Below, one piece after another: positions 44,390 to 53,306 of a DNA stretch of 64,000 nucleotides; the first letter of the stretch is position 1; every line of letters begins with the position of its first letter. The notes below the pieces were generated by a model. It saw only the letters and a list, made by a program, of their open reading frames with translations, was not told where the DNA came from and ran no database searches. Origin of the DNA: Butyrivibrio sp. Lineage in GTDB: Bacteria; Bacillota; Clostridia; Lachnospirales; Lachnospiraceae. The stretch lies in contig JAFZQT010000047.1 of the NCBI GenBank assembly GCA_017620235.1, positions 62,001-126,000 of the forward strand, given 5' to 3'. The position numbers and the translations under genes are program-made.

Positions 44390-45462
44390 ATAAAAGAGTG
44401 AAAATTAGAAAACCCCCCAAGAAAAAATTCTTGGGCGTTTTCTATGTATTGGCGTTTATGGTTGCGCTGATAATTTTTTTGCATAACAATCCTCTTGCAG
44501 ACCAACATACAGAGATGCTTAAAAAAATATGCGGATGCATTTTGTTAGGTGTCGGATGTATTCTGGTCTATTTTTGGTATGACAAACTTACGGTTTTGCC
44601 TGTTGAACTTTGGAACAGCAGAAAACTTATTGTGAGACTTTCCGTCAATGATTTCAAAAAAAGATATGCAGGATCTTCATGGGGCGCGTTATGGGCCGCT
44701 GTTCAGCCTGTTGTCACGGTTATTCTTTACAGCATTATTTTTGGAAAACTCTTTAAGACTGCTCCTCATGCTCTTCCTAATGGAAAGGAAGTTCCTCATT
44801 TGCTTTACCTCACAGCAGGTCTTGTTCCGTGGTTCTTTTTTGTAGAAGCGCTTAATAACGGAACAACAGCACTTCTTGAATATAACTATCTTGTAAAAAA
44901 AGTTCTTTTTAAAATAAGCATTCTTCCTATTATCAAAATAATTGCAGCAATGTTTATTCATATATTCTTTTTGGGTGTGCTTCTTGCAATGGCATGGATT
45001 ATGGGATATGAACCCAGTATTTACTGGATTCAGCTCATATATTACATTGGTTGCGAATTTATACTGGTTTTATCTATCAGTTATGCAACCTGTGCGCTCG
45101 TTGTCTTTTTCAGGGATCTCCTTCAAATCATAAGTATTATAATTCAGCTTTTACAGTGGTATACTCCTATTCTCTGGGATCTTAACAACGATATTATAGC
45201 TCGTGTCAGAAAGCATTTTATAGATGATTTACATATGCCAATAGAGCAAATAAGAATGTATGAAGATCTGATTAAAGTGTTTGTTAAGCTTAATCCTATG
45301 ACATACATTGTGGAAGGTTACAGAAGTTCAATCTATGGAGAGACTTGGTTTTTCGAGCATTTCTACTCATCAACATATTTTTGGATATGTGTTGTAATGC
45401 TCTTCTGTATTGGAACAGTTTTATTCAAACGCCTTAAGCCGCATTTCGCGGATGTGCTTTGA
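44365..45462 (+). CDS. ABC-2 polysaccharide export permease (Wzm/TagG-like)
   Basis: A protein of up to 365 residues. The ATG at 44365 has AAGGA 6 bases upstream and overlaps rmlC by 25 bases; a TTG at 44386 just after the rmlC region, with GGGGAGG upstream, is a close alternative. The C-terminal 270 residues are the ABC-2 permease: FKKRYAGSSWGALWAAVQPVVTVILYSIIFG, NGTTALLEYNYLVKKVLFKISILPI and FVKLNPMTYIVEGYRSSIYG are typical of Wzm/TagG. Two additional N-terminal spans (about 26-44 and 53-71) are an extension relative to the usual 260-270-residue permeases. It forms the exporter with the next gene. Confidence 0.9.
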   Translation: MGRNKRVLNKRVKIRKPPKKKFLGVFYVLAFMVALIIFLHNNPLADQHTEMLKKICGCILLGVGCILVYFWYDKLTVLPVELWNSRKLIVRLSVNDFKKRYAGSSWGALWAAVQPVVTVILYSIIFGKLFKTAPHALPNGKEVPHLLYLTAGLVPWFFFVEALNNGTTALLEYNYLVKKVLFKISILPIIKIIAAMFIHIFFLGVLLAMAWIMGYEPSIYWIQLIYYIGCEFILVLSISYATCALVVFFRDLLQIISIIIQLLQWYTPILWDLNNDIIARVRKHFIDDLHMPIEQIRMYEDLIKVFVKLNPMTYIVEGYRSSIYGETWFFEHFYSSTYFWICVVMLFCIGTVLFKRLKPHFADVL

Positions 45463-45490
45463 TAAATCCATAGATTATGGAGAAATTTAC

Positions 45491-46891
45491 ATGAAGAATG
45501 ATATAGCGATTGAGGTAAAAAACCTCACTAAATCATATACGCTTTACGAAAAGCCGGGGGATAGGATTAAAGATTCACTCGGTCTTGCCAAGAGGAAAAA
45601 GTTTAAGGAGAAGATTGCTCTCAACAACGTAAATCTAACGGTTAAAAAGGGTGAGACAGTCGGTATTATTGGAACAAACGGTTCCGGAAAATCTACAATC
45701 CTTAAGATAATCACAGGAGTTCTAACTCCGACATCGGGCGAAGTAAACGTAAACGGCCATATTTCAGCTCTTTTGGAGCTGGGAGCCGGTTTTAATATGG
45801 AATATAACGGAATCGACAACATCTACTTAAACGGTATGATGATCGGCTTTTCCGAAGATGAGATAGAGAAAAGAATGGACGCAATCCTTGAATTTGCGGA
45901 CATCGGCGATTATGTGTATCAGCCGGTCAAGACTTATTCAAGCGGCATGTTTGTAAGACTTGCTTTTGCGGTTGCGATAAACATCGATCCCGAGATTCTC
46001 ATAGTTGATGAGGCACTTTCTGTAGGAGACGTATTTTTCCAGGCTAAGTGCTATCATAAGTTTGAAGAATTTAAGAAAAAGGGCAAGACAATTCTTTTTG
46101 TGTCACATGATCTTTCAAGTATCAGTAAGTACTGTGACAGAGCGGTCCTTTTAAATCAGGGTGTTCTTATTGGAGAGGGAACCCCTAAGAAGATGATAGA
46201 TATCTACAAGCAGGTTCTTGTGGGACAATATTCGCTTCCCAGCGGTGAAGGAGAGAACCTTCTTTACGATGACGATATCAGAGAAGCTGCAGCTAAGGCA
46301 GACAATAAAGCTGATTCCAAGATAAAGAAGAGCACTTCCGAAGGTTCTGTCGGAAAATCCGGTAAAAAGAAAGATGGAAAGAAAACCTTTAGTGAATGGG
46401 CAGCTGAAGAAGAATCAGGAGCCAATCCCGATACGCTTGAGTACGGCGATGGAGCGGCTAGTATTTATGAATACTTTACTACGGATTCAAACGGAGTAAA
46501 GTCAAATTCTATAATCAAGGGCACGGATTTTACCGTGCATATGAAGGTTAGATTCAATAGAGATGTTGCGGCGCCAATATTTGCCCTTACTTTCAAAAAC
46601 ATCATGGGTATTGAGATAACAGGTACCAATTCCATGGTTGAGAAAGCTTTTTTGGAACCTGTAAAAGCGGGTGATGAGAAGGAGATAACTTTCACGCAAA
46701 AGATGTCTTTACAGGGCGGAGAGTATCTTTTGAGCTTTGGCGTTACAGGATTTGAGCATAACGATTTTACTGTATATCACAGATTGTACGATGCTCTTAA
46801 TATCACGGTCGTATCGGATAAGAATACGGTTGGATATTATGATATGAACACAACATGTAAAGTGAGAGATATAGATGCAGGAACAGATTAA
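45491..46891 (+). CDS. ABC polysaccharide export ATPase with C-terminal glycan-binding-like domain (Wzt)
   Basis: A 466-residue protein. ATPase: GIIGTNGSGKSTIL (Walker A, about 58-71), TYSSGMFVRLAFAVA (signature), ILIVDEALSVGD (Walker B) and SHDLSSISKYC (switch His). A Lys/Ser-rich linker (about 270-315) leads to a beta-sandwich domain (about 325-466; GDGAASIYEYFTT, GTDFTVHMKVRF, QGGEYLLSFGV) like the Wzt C-terminal domain of O9a-type exporters, which reads the modified non-reducing end of the chain. The start is the ATG at 45491 after GGAGAAA. The following gene encodes the likely end-capping enzyme and overlaps the stop by 17 bases. Confidence 0.93.
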   Translation: MKNDIAIEVKNLTKSYTLYEKPGDRIKDSLGLAKRKKFKEKIALNNVNLTVKKGETVGIIGTNGSGKSTILKIITGVLTPTSGEVNVNGHISALLELGAGFNMEYNGIDNIYLNGMMIGFSEDEIEKRMDAILEFADIGDYVYQPVKTYSSGMFVRLAFAVAINIDPEILIVDEALSVGDVFFQAKCYHKFEEFKKKGKTILFVSHDLSSISKYCDRAVLLNQGVLIGEGTPKKMIDIYKQVLVGQYSLPSGEGENLLYDDDIREAAAKADNKADSKIKKSTSEGSVGKSGKKKDGKKTFSEWAAEEESGANPDTLEYGDGAASIYEYFTTDSNGVKSNSIIKGTDFTVHMKVRFNRDVAAPIFALTFKNIMGIEITGTNSMVEKAFLEPVKAGDEKEITFTQKMSLQGGEYLLSFGVTGFEHNDFTVYHRLYDALNITVVSDKNTVGYYDMNTTCKVRDIDAGTD

Positions 46892-49034
46892 GATTGGCAA
46901 TGTCACACTTAATTTCAAACATTATTCCGGGGTCGATCTTTACAGCGACGGTGCTGTAGAGAACGATCTTCTTGAGATTGTAAAAAATCATAACAAAGAA
47001 GAGTTCCAGGAGATTATAGAGAAAAAAGCTAGTTGGCCTATTCTCTATCATCTTTCCGATCAGAGGGCTAATATTGTTGAGTGGATTCCTATGGATCCAA
47101 ACGCCAAGGTTCTTGAGGTTGGTTCCGGATGCGGAGCAATAACCGGTATGCTGGCAAAGAAAGCAGCGAGTGTTGTTTCGTGCGATCTTTCAAGAAGAAG
47201 ATCTGAGATCAATGCCTACAGAAACAAAGAACACGGAAATGTAACTATCCACGTTGGAAACTTCAGGGATATTGAGCCTGACCTCGACAGGGATTTTGAT
47301 TATATTTTCCTTATAGGTGTGTTTGAGTACGGACAGGGATATATCGGAACGGATAACCCATATGAGAAGTTTTTGAGAATGCTGGGCAGACACCTTAAAA
47401 AGGGTGGAAGAATTGTAATTGCCATCGAGAATCGTCTTGGACTTAAGTATTTTGCCGGATGTTCAGAAGATCATCTCGGAACATATTTTAAAGGAATTGA
47501 AGGCTATACAGCTGACAGTGTTGCTAAGACTTTTACCAGAAACGGACTTATAAATATATTTAAAAAGTGCGGAATGAATGATTATCATTTCTATTATCCG
47601 TACCCTGATTACAAACTTATGACAATGATCCACTCCGATTCTTATTTCCCTAAGTTCGGAGAACTTCAGGACAATGTCAGAAACTTTGACAGAGACAGGA
47701 TGATCCTGTTTAACGAGAAGCATGCGTATGAAGATCTTGTCAAAGACGGAATGTATCCGGATTTTGCAAATTCTTTTGAAGTAATACTGGGACCCGGATT
47801 TGATACCGTGTACAGCAAATATAGCAACGACAGAGTTGATGAGTTTAAGATAAGAACGGATATCGCCATTAGCAGAACCGGAAGAAAGGTCATAAAGAAA
47901 TATCCTCTTACAGAGGCTGCAAGAGAGCATGTTTATGGTCTTCGTGATGCATATCTCGGACTTCAGGAGAAGTTCAAGGGCGGCGATTTTGAGATAAATG
48001 ATTGCCAGATTGATGAAAAAGAAGGATGCGCCGTATTTTCTTTTGTAAACGGTGTTCCTCTGGCGTCGCTTCTCGATCAGTGCATAGACAGGGATGACAT
48101 GGAGGCATTCAATGCACTTATAAACGAGTATATTAAGCGACTGAATTACAAGACAGATTACCCTGTATCCGATTACGACCTTATCTTTTCCAACATAATG
48201 GTAAACGGACCTATTTGGACTATAATTGATTATGAATGGACATACGGTAAGTGTATTCCTCCAAAGGAACAGGTTTGGAGAGCACTCTATTGTTACAGGC
48301 TCGAAGACAGGAAGAGGGAGAAGTTTGATCCTAAACCTGTCTATGAGAGACTTGGGTTAAAAGAAAAAGAGATGAAGGTTCTTCTTGATGAAGAATACGC
48401 ATTTCAGAAATATGTTACGGGAAACAGAAAGTCTCTCGTAGAGATCTGGAAAGACATAGGAAGAAAGGTCATTGTTCCGAAGGAACTTTCTAAGTCGGCA
48501 GATGCGGCAAGGGCTGCAGACTGTGTTCAGGTCTATTTTGACGAGGGATTTGGTTACTCGGAGGATGATTCAATATTCCCCGAGGAGCAGTATGATGACA
48601 AAAACGAGATAAGTCTCGATATTACTGTTGATTCAAAGTGTAAGGTGTTAAGGCTTGATCCTGCATTTGCTCCTTGCATGGTTACAGTGATCGAGGCAGG
48701 ATGGAATGGATTGTCTGTTGAGGATGGTTCGGCGGATATTACGCTCAGACCGGTAAACGGTGAGTGGATCACTGATGATTCCTTCATGTTTAATACAGAT
48801 GACCCGAATATCGAGTTTGATCTTACTTCAAGTGGGCTTAGTGTAAAAGAAAATAATCATCTAACAGTGAAGCTTCTTACGACGATGGTTCCTAAAAATG
48901 CCGCAGATGCCATTATAAATTCCGTTGATCTTCAGCAGGCGGCTGAACCAAAGGAAAAAGTGGGGATAATAAAGAAAATCGGAAGAAAGATTGTTGAAAA
49001 GCGTGAGGCACGTTATTACAGAGACGAGGAGTAA
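46875..49034 (+). CDS. Methyltransferase-kinase-like chain-terminating protein (WbdD-like)
   Basis: A 719-residue multidomain protein. Residues about 60-260 are a class I SAM methyltransferase: AKVLEVGSGCGAITGML (motif I), VVSCDLSRRRSEIN, DYIFLIGVFEYG and LKKGGRIVIAIENRLG. Residues about 300-520 look like a small-molecule-kinase fold, with DLIFSNIMVNG (DxxxxN catalytic loop) and WTIIDYEWTYGK (metal-site Asp). Residues about 575-690 form a beta-rich domain, and the tail is basic. The methyltransferase plus kinase order and total size match WbdD of E. coli O9a, which caps the chain with methyl phosphate and so sets length for Wzt recognition. Adjacency to a Wzt with a C-terminal domain supports that reading. 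Substrate is unproven. Confidence 0.78.
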   Translation: MQEQIKIGNVTLNFKHYSGVDLYSDGAVENDLLEIVKNHNKEEFQEIIEKKASWPILYHLSDQRANIVEWIPMDPNAKVLEVGSGCGAITGMLAKKAASVVSCDLSRRRSEINAYRNKEHGNVTIHVGNFRDIEPDLDRDFDYIFLIGVFEYGQGYIGTDNPYEKFLRMLGRHLKKGGRIVIAIENRLGLKYFAGCSEDHLGTYFKGIEGYTADSVAKTFTRNGLINIFKKCGMNDYHFYYPYPDYKLMTMIHSDSYFPKFGELQDNVRNFDRDRMILFNEKHAYEDLVKDGMYPDFANSFEVILGPGFDTVYSKYSNDRVDEFKIRTDIAISRTGRKVIKKYPLTEAAREHVYGLRDAYLGLQEKFKGGDFEINDCQIDEKEGCAVFSFVNGVPLASLLDQCIDRDDMEAFNALINEYIKRLNYKTDYPVSDYDLIFSNIMVNGPIWTIIDYEWTYGKCIPPKEQVWRALYCYRLEDRKREKFDPKPVYERLGLKEKEMKVLLDEEYAFQKYVTGNRKSLVEIWKDIGRKVIVPKELSKSADAARAADCVQVYFDEGFGYSEDDSIFPEEQYDDKNEISLDITVDSKCKVLRLDPAFAPCMVTVIEAGWNGLSVEDGSADITLRPVNGEWITDDSFMFNTDDPNIEFDLTSSGLSVKENNHLTVKLLTTMVPKNAADAIINSVDLQQAAEPKEKVGIIKKIGRKIVEKREARYYRDEE

Positions 49035-49043
49035 AAACGGGGA

Positions 49044-51155
49044 ATGCTTAAGGGGTTAGTTAAAAGTACTCTTGCAACAAAAAGAACAACTAAATATAAC
49101 AGGATGGTAAGTGCCAAGTCGTCAGCTTATGACAAATGGCAAAAGAACATCGAGAAGAGTCAGGTAATCCAGGCAGAAGCACCTGTTCAGTACGAGACGG
49201 CGGAAAATGGAGAACTTGTACCTCATAAGCTTCCGGAACCCAAGATCAAGATTGTTCCATATGCAAAAGTATGGGAGATGACGGATGCCAAAAATGACGA
49301 AAATGTCGTTTATATTTTTGTAAGTCCCAAAGGAAAGCTTACGAAAAGAGCAAGCGAAGTAATAAAGCAGTATTTTATAGCCCATCCCGAGCATAACGTG
49401 GTTTATGCGGATGAGGATGAAGTTGGAAGCGGTGGAAAGTATATTCATCCTTTCTTTAAGCCCGACTGGTCACCGGATTCATATCTTAACGCATTTTATA
49501 TAGGCAGTCTTTTTGCTTGCAGATCGAAGACTGTACACGATGCAATACCTGAATATGACAATGCTGTCAGGATGCTGGGAGGAACTGCAAATAAGAAAAA
49601 TTCACCGGAGCAGGTGGGACTTGAAGCATCGCTTCTTTCTGCCGATGTTCTCTTTTGCATGTTGGCTATTCATGAGAGGGCATTTGCAAAGAGGACAGGA
49701 ACCGAGCTTCCGATAGGTCACATCAGGGAAGTTCTGTTTCACAGAAATGCAGGACAGGATGTCTTTTACGGAAGGAGTTTCCATAATTCAAGGCATATGC
49801 TGCTAAAGCCCGTGACGGTCAGTATTATCATTCCGTCTAAGGATCATCCGGAAGTTTTCCAGCAGTGTCTCAATTCGATAATCGAGACCACAAAGGATGC
49901 CGGAATAACATATGACATTGTGGTTATAGATAACGGAAGTTCTGCATCCAACAGGGTAAAATACGGTGTGTATGCATCGAGAGCACCCAGAAAGAACGGA
50001 CTTACCAAGATAAATTATATATATAAGCTTCAGGAGTTTAATTTCTCGGCTATGTGCAATCAGGGCGCGAGAAGTTCAACGGGAGAGTATCTTCTTTTCC
50101 TTAACGACGATATTGAGGCGGTTAAAGACGGCTGGATGACGGAGCTTATTTCACAGGCTCAGCTTAAGCATGTTGGAGCTGTGGGAGCAAAGCTTATTTA
50201 TCCAAAGACCGATCTTATTCAGCATGCAGGAATTGCAAATGTGAGAAGAGGCCCTGTTCACAAGCTTCAGAAGATGCATGACAATAAGAGTCATTACTTT
50301 GGCTATAACAGAGGAATACACAACATGATTGGCGTAACTGCCGCTTGTCTTCTCATAAGCAGGCGTAAGTTCAACGATGTGGGAGGTTTCCCCGAGGAAC
50401 TAAAGGTCGCTTTCAATGATGTGGATTTCTGCTATAGTGTTTTTGAGAAAGGTTATTATAACGTTTGTTGCAATCATACCTATCTTTTGCACCATGAGTC
50501 TCTCACAAGGGGACTTGATAACCTTGATCCCAAGAAGCTGGACAGACTGGCGTCTGAGGGTGAGATACTTATGAAGAGGCATTCTCATCTGTATAATAAG
50601 GATCCTTTTTACAGCCCGCATCTTACGGAGGATGAGACAATATCAGCGATCATCCCAAGGGAAGACTACACGCCTGTTGAGGACATACCTTATATGTCGC
50701 CTGTTCTTCATGAGAAGGGAATTAAGGGGGCGAGAGAAGATCAGTGCCTGAGAGTCGGATGCGAGTACAACGCTTCTATGGACAACTGGCTGTATGGCGT
50801 TAATACCGCAGATAATATTGAGGGATATTTCCTTAAGGGATACAGTTTTGTTATAGGATCTGACAATGCACTCTATGACAAAAAGCTTCTTTTGAGGCTT
50901 GTAGAGAGGTATGAGGATGGGGCAGGACCTGTGGGACCTGAGGTATACAGTTTTTCACCTTATATCTGGTACAGACCGGACATCAGGGTAAGACTTCAGG
51001 ATCAGGTTAATGTTGATCTTACGGGATATAAGCTCAAGATTAAAAAAGGCGAGTTAAAGCCCGGATTCTATCAGATAGGAATGCTTGCGATTGACAGAAC
51101 CAGCAGGCTTAAACTCATTAACTGGGTTCCTAACATATTACATGTGAAGAATTGA
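49044..51155 (+). CDS. Large GT2-family protein with a truncated first GT domain
   Basis: A 703-residue protein. The first part (about 80-250) keeps only the second half of a GT2 domain: VVYADEDEVGSGGKYIHPFF, KPDWSPDSYLNAFYIGSLF; the nucleotide-binding start (IIVPVYN-type strand) is absent. A complete GT2 domain follows (about 255-505): VSIIIPSKDHPEVFQQCLN, VVIDNGSSASN, LLFLNDDIEAV, AVGAKLIYPKTDLIQHAGIA and NDVDFCYSVFEKGYYN. A C-terminal segment (about 555-703) is beta-rich without a clear family. It is probably one active glycosyltransferase, plausibly rhamnosyl, with a degenerate half-domain as acceptor or scaffold part. It starts 9 bases after the WbdD-like gene. Confidence 0.83.
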   Translation: MLKGLVKSTLATKRTTKYNRMVSAKSSAYDKWQKNIEKSQVIQAEAPVQYETAENGELVPHKLPEPKIKIVPYAKVWEMTDAKNDENVVYIFVSPKGKLTKRASEVIKQYFIAHPEHNVVYADEDEVGSGGKYIHPFFKPDWSPDSYLNAFYIGSLFACRSKTVHDAIPEYDNAVRMLGGTANKKNSPEQVGLEASLLSADVLFCMLAIHERAFAKRTGTELPIGHIREVLFHRNAGQDVFYGRSFHNSRHMLLKPVTVSIIIPSKDHPEVFQQCLNSIIETTKDAGITYDIVVIDNGSSASNRVKYGVYASRAPRKNGLTKINYIYKLQEFNFSAMCNQGARSSTGEYLLFLNDDIEAVKDGWMTELISQAQLKHVGAVGAKLIYPKTDLIQHAGIANVRRGPVHKLQKMHDNKSHYFGYNRGIHNMIGVTAACLLISRRKFNDVGGFPEELKVAFNDVDFCYSVFEKGYYNVCCNHTYLLHHESLTRGLDNLDPKKLDRLASEGEILMKRHSHLYNKDPFYSPHLTEDETISAIIPREDYTPVEDIPYMSPVLHEKGIKGAREDQCLRVGCEYNASMDNWLYGVNTADNIEGYFLKGYSFVIGSDNALYDKKLLLRLVERYEDGAGPVGPEVYSFSPYIWYRPDIRVRLQDQVNVDLTGYKLKIKKGELKPGFYQIGMLAIDRTSRLKLINWVPNILHVKN

Positions 51156-51181
51156 ATGTAAAGAATTGATTGGAAGTTTTT

Positions 51182-53242
51182 ATGTCAGAAAAAGATTTTG
51201 ATTTTAAATCAGCATATGAAAAAGAGAAATTAAAGAGCGCAGATCTTGCCTCTAGGATTGCGGAACTTGAGGATAAAAACAGCGAGCTTGAATTTAAGCT
51301 CTCAAGAATCAAGAACAATCCTATCTGGAAGGCAAGTACGCCTGCCAGAAATGCCATGCACTTTACAATAAGGCAGATCGACAGGGTGAGGAATCAGGGA
51401 TCGCTCAGAGGAGTTATAGCCAAGATCAAGTACAAGCAGATAGAAAAAAAGGCTATGACTCATTACGGAACAGAGAGTTTTCCTACTCCTGAAGTTAGAA
51501 AAGAGCAGGAAGAGACAGTATTTGAGAAAACTCCTTTGATCTCTATACTGGTGCCTCTTTATAACACACCCGAGAAGTTTCTCAGAGATATGATAGAGTC
51601 TGTTCTTGTGCAGACTTATTCAAACTGGCAGTTGTGTCTTGCCGACGGTTCCGATGATGAGCATGTTGGGCTTGTTTCTCAGATTGTTAGCGAATATATG
51701 AAGGAAGAAAGAGCTTTGGATAAGGAGGGAAATTGCAAGATTTCCTATGCAAAGCTTGAAAAGAACGAGGGTATCTCGGGAAATACCAATCATTGTCTTG
51801 AACTTGCCAAGGGCGAGTATGTAGGTCTTTTTGACCACGATGATATTCTTCATCCCGAAGTGCTCTATTGGTATGTTAAAGCTATAAATGAAGAGAATGC
51901 CGATTACATCTACTGCGATGAGACGACCTTTAAGGGCGATGACATCAACAAGATGATAACCATGCATTTTAAGCCTGATTATGCTATCGATAACCTCAGG
52001 GCAAACAATTATATCTGCCATTTCAGTGTGTTTAAGAGAACTCTTCTTGAGGGAACAGAGCTCTTTAGGACCAAGTTTGACGGAAGCCAGGACCATGATA
52101 TGATACTCAGACTTACCGATAAGGCTGAGCATATCGTACATATACCGAAGCTTTTATATTATTGGAGATCTCACGCTGGAAGCGTTGCGTCTGATATAAG
52201 TGCTAAGCCTTATGCGATAGAGGCTGCAAAGGGGGCGGTGGCAGACCACTTGAGGCGCCACGGCTACGATCACTTTAAAATCACAAGCACAAGAGCGTTT
52301 GAGACAATTTTTAAGATAAGCTATGAAGTTGTCGGCACACCTAAGGTAAGTATCGTGATTCCCAACTGCGAGCATGCAGAGGATCTTAGAAGGTGTATTG
52401 AATCAATATATGAGAAGTCTGTTTACGATAACTATGAGATCATAGTTGTTGAGAACGGAAGCAAGGGCTCTGAGATAAAGGGCTATTATGATGAACTTAA
52501 GTCGGGTTCGCTCAAAGATATTGTAAAAGTTGTAGATTTCTACGAGGATAAGACCAATCTGAATCCCGATGGTTCAAAACCTAAATTTAATTATTCCAAG
52601 GTTGTAAACTACGGTGTGAAGGCGTCTGATGGTGAGTACATCATCCTTCTTAACAATGATACCAAGGTTATAACCGTTAACTGGATAGAAGAACTTTTGA
52701 TGTATGCTCAGAGAGCGGATGTCGGAGCGGTTGGAGGAAAGCTCTATTTCCCCGACAGGAAGATCCAGCACGCAGGTGTTGTTCTTAAGCTCGGAGCACA
52801 CAGAACAGCCGGACATTCCCATTACGGACAGGCAGGTATGAATCTTGGATATATGGGCAGACTGTGCTATGCTCAGGATGTCAGTGCCGTAACAGGTGCG
52901 TGTCTCATGGTTTCACGCAAGAAATACGATGAGGTCGGCGGACTTGACGAGACCTTTGAAGTAAGCTTGAATGATGTTGATTTTTGCCTTAAACTCAGAG
53001 AAAAAGGGTATCTTAATGTGTTTACACCTTTTGCTGAGATGTTTCATTATGAATCTCTTTCAAGAGGGCTCGACCTCGAGGGAGAGAATGCGAAGCGCTA
53101 CGAAGATGAATCGGAGCACTTTAGGACAAAGTGGAAGGAAGTTCTTGATAAGGGAGATCCGTACTATAATCCGAATTTTTCTCTGGACAGAAGTGATTAC
53201 AGTCTGAATGTTGAGGGGTATTCGAGTTTAAGGAATCAATAA
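51182..53242 (+). CDS. Tandem GT2 glycosyltransferase (two complete domains)
   Basis: A 686-residue protein. An N-terminal coiled coil of about 35 residues (ASRIAELEDKNSELEFKLSR) is followed by GT2 domain 1 (about 115-370: ISILVPLYNTPEKFLRDMIE, VGLFDHDDILHPEVLYW, YIYCDETTF, FDGSQDHDMILRL) and GT2 domain 2 (about 385-640: VSIVIPNCEHAEDLRRCIE, IILLNNDTKVI, VGAVGGKLYFPDRKIQHAGV, LNDVDFCLKLREKGY). Both domains keep DxD-like metal sites, so the enzyme can form two linkages, a common design for repeat-unit polymerising rhamnosyltransferases of S-layer and O-antigen glycans. The ATG at 51182 follows TTGGAAG. Confidence 0.88.
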   Translation: MSEKDFDFKSAYEKEKLKSADLASRIAELEDKNSELEFKLSRIKNNPIWKASTPARNAMHFTIRQIDRVRNQGSLRGVIAKIKYKQIEKKAMTHYGTESFPTPEVRKEQEETVFEKTPLISILVPLYNTPEKFLRDMIESVLVQTYSNWQLCLADGSDDEHVGLVSQIVSEYMKEERALDKEGNCKISYAKLEKNEGISGNTNHCLELAKGEYVGLFDHDDILHPEVLYWYVKAINEENADYIYCDETTFKGDDINKMITMHFKPDYAIDNLRANNYICHFSVFKRTLLEGTELFRTKFDGSQDHDMILRLTDKAEHIVHIPKLLYYWRSHAGSVASDISAKPYAIEAAKGAVADHLRRHGYDHFKITSTRAFETIFKISYEVVGTPKVSIVIPNCEHAEDLRRCIESIYEKSVYDNYEIIVVENGSKGSEIKGYYDELKSGSLKDIVKVVDFYEDKTNLNPDGSKPKFNYSKVVNYGVKASDGEYIILLNNDTKVITVNWIEELLMYAQRADVGAVGGKLYFPDRKIQHAGVVLKLGAHRTAGHSHYGQAGMNLGYMGRLCYAQDVSAVTGACLMVSRKKYDEVGGLDETFEVSLNDVDFCLKLREKGYLNVFTPFAEMFHYESLSRGLDLEGENAKRYEDESEHFRTKWKEVLDKGDPYYNPNFSLDRSDYSLNVEGYSSLRNQ

Positions 53243-53263
53243 GGCGTGATGAATTATAAATCA

Positions 53264-53272
53264 TGCTATAAT
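53264..53272 (+). promoter_or_regulatory. Extended -10 promoter candidate for the phosphoglucomutase gene
   Basis: TGC-TATAAT (53264-53272): consensus -10 with a TGn extension, in the 64-base gap after the tandem GT2 gene. No clear -35. Start near 53279; the leader ends in AAGGAGGGAAAAG before the ATG. Confidence 0.5.
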
Positions 53273-53306
53273 AAACCAGTAGTTTTATCCTAAGGAGGGA
53301 AAAGAA

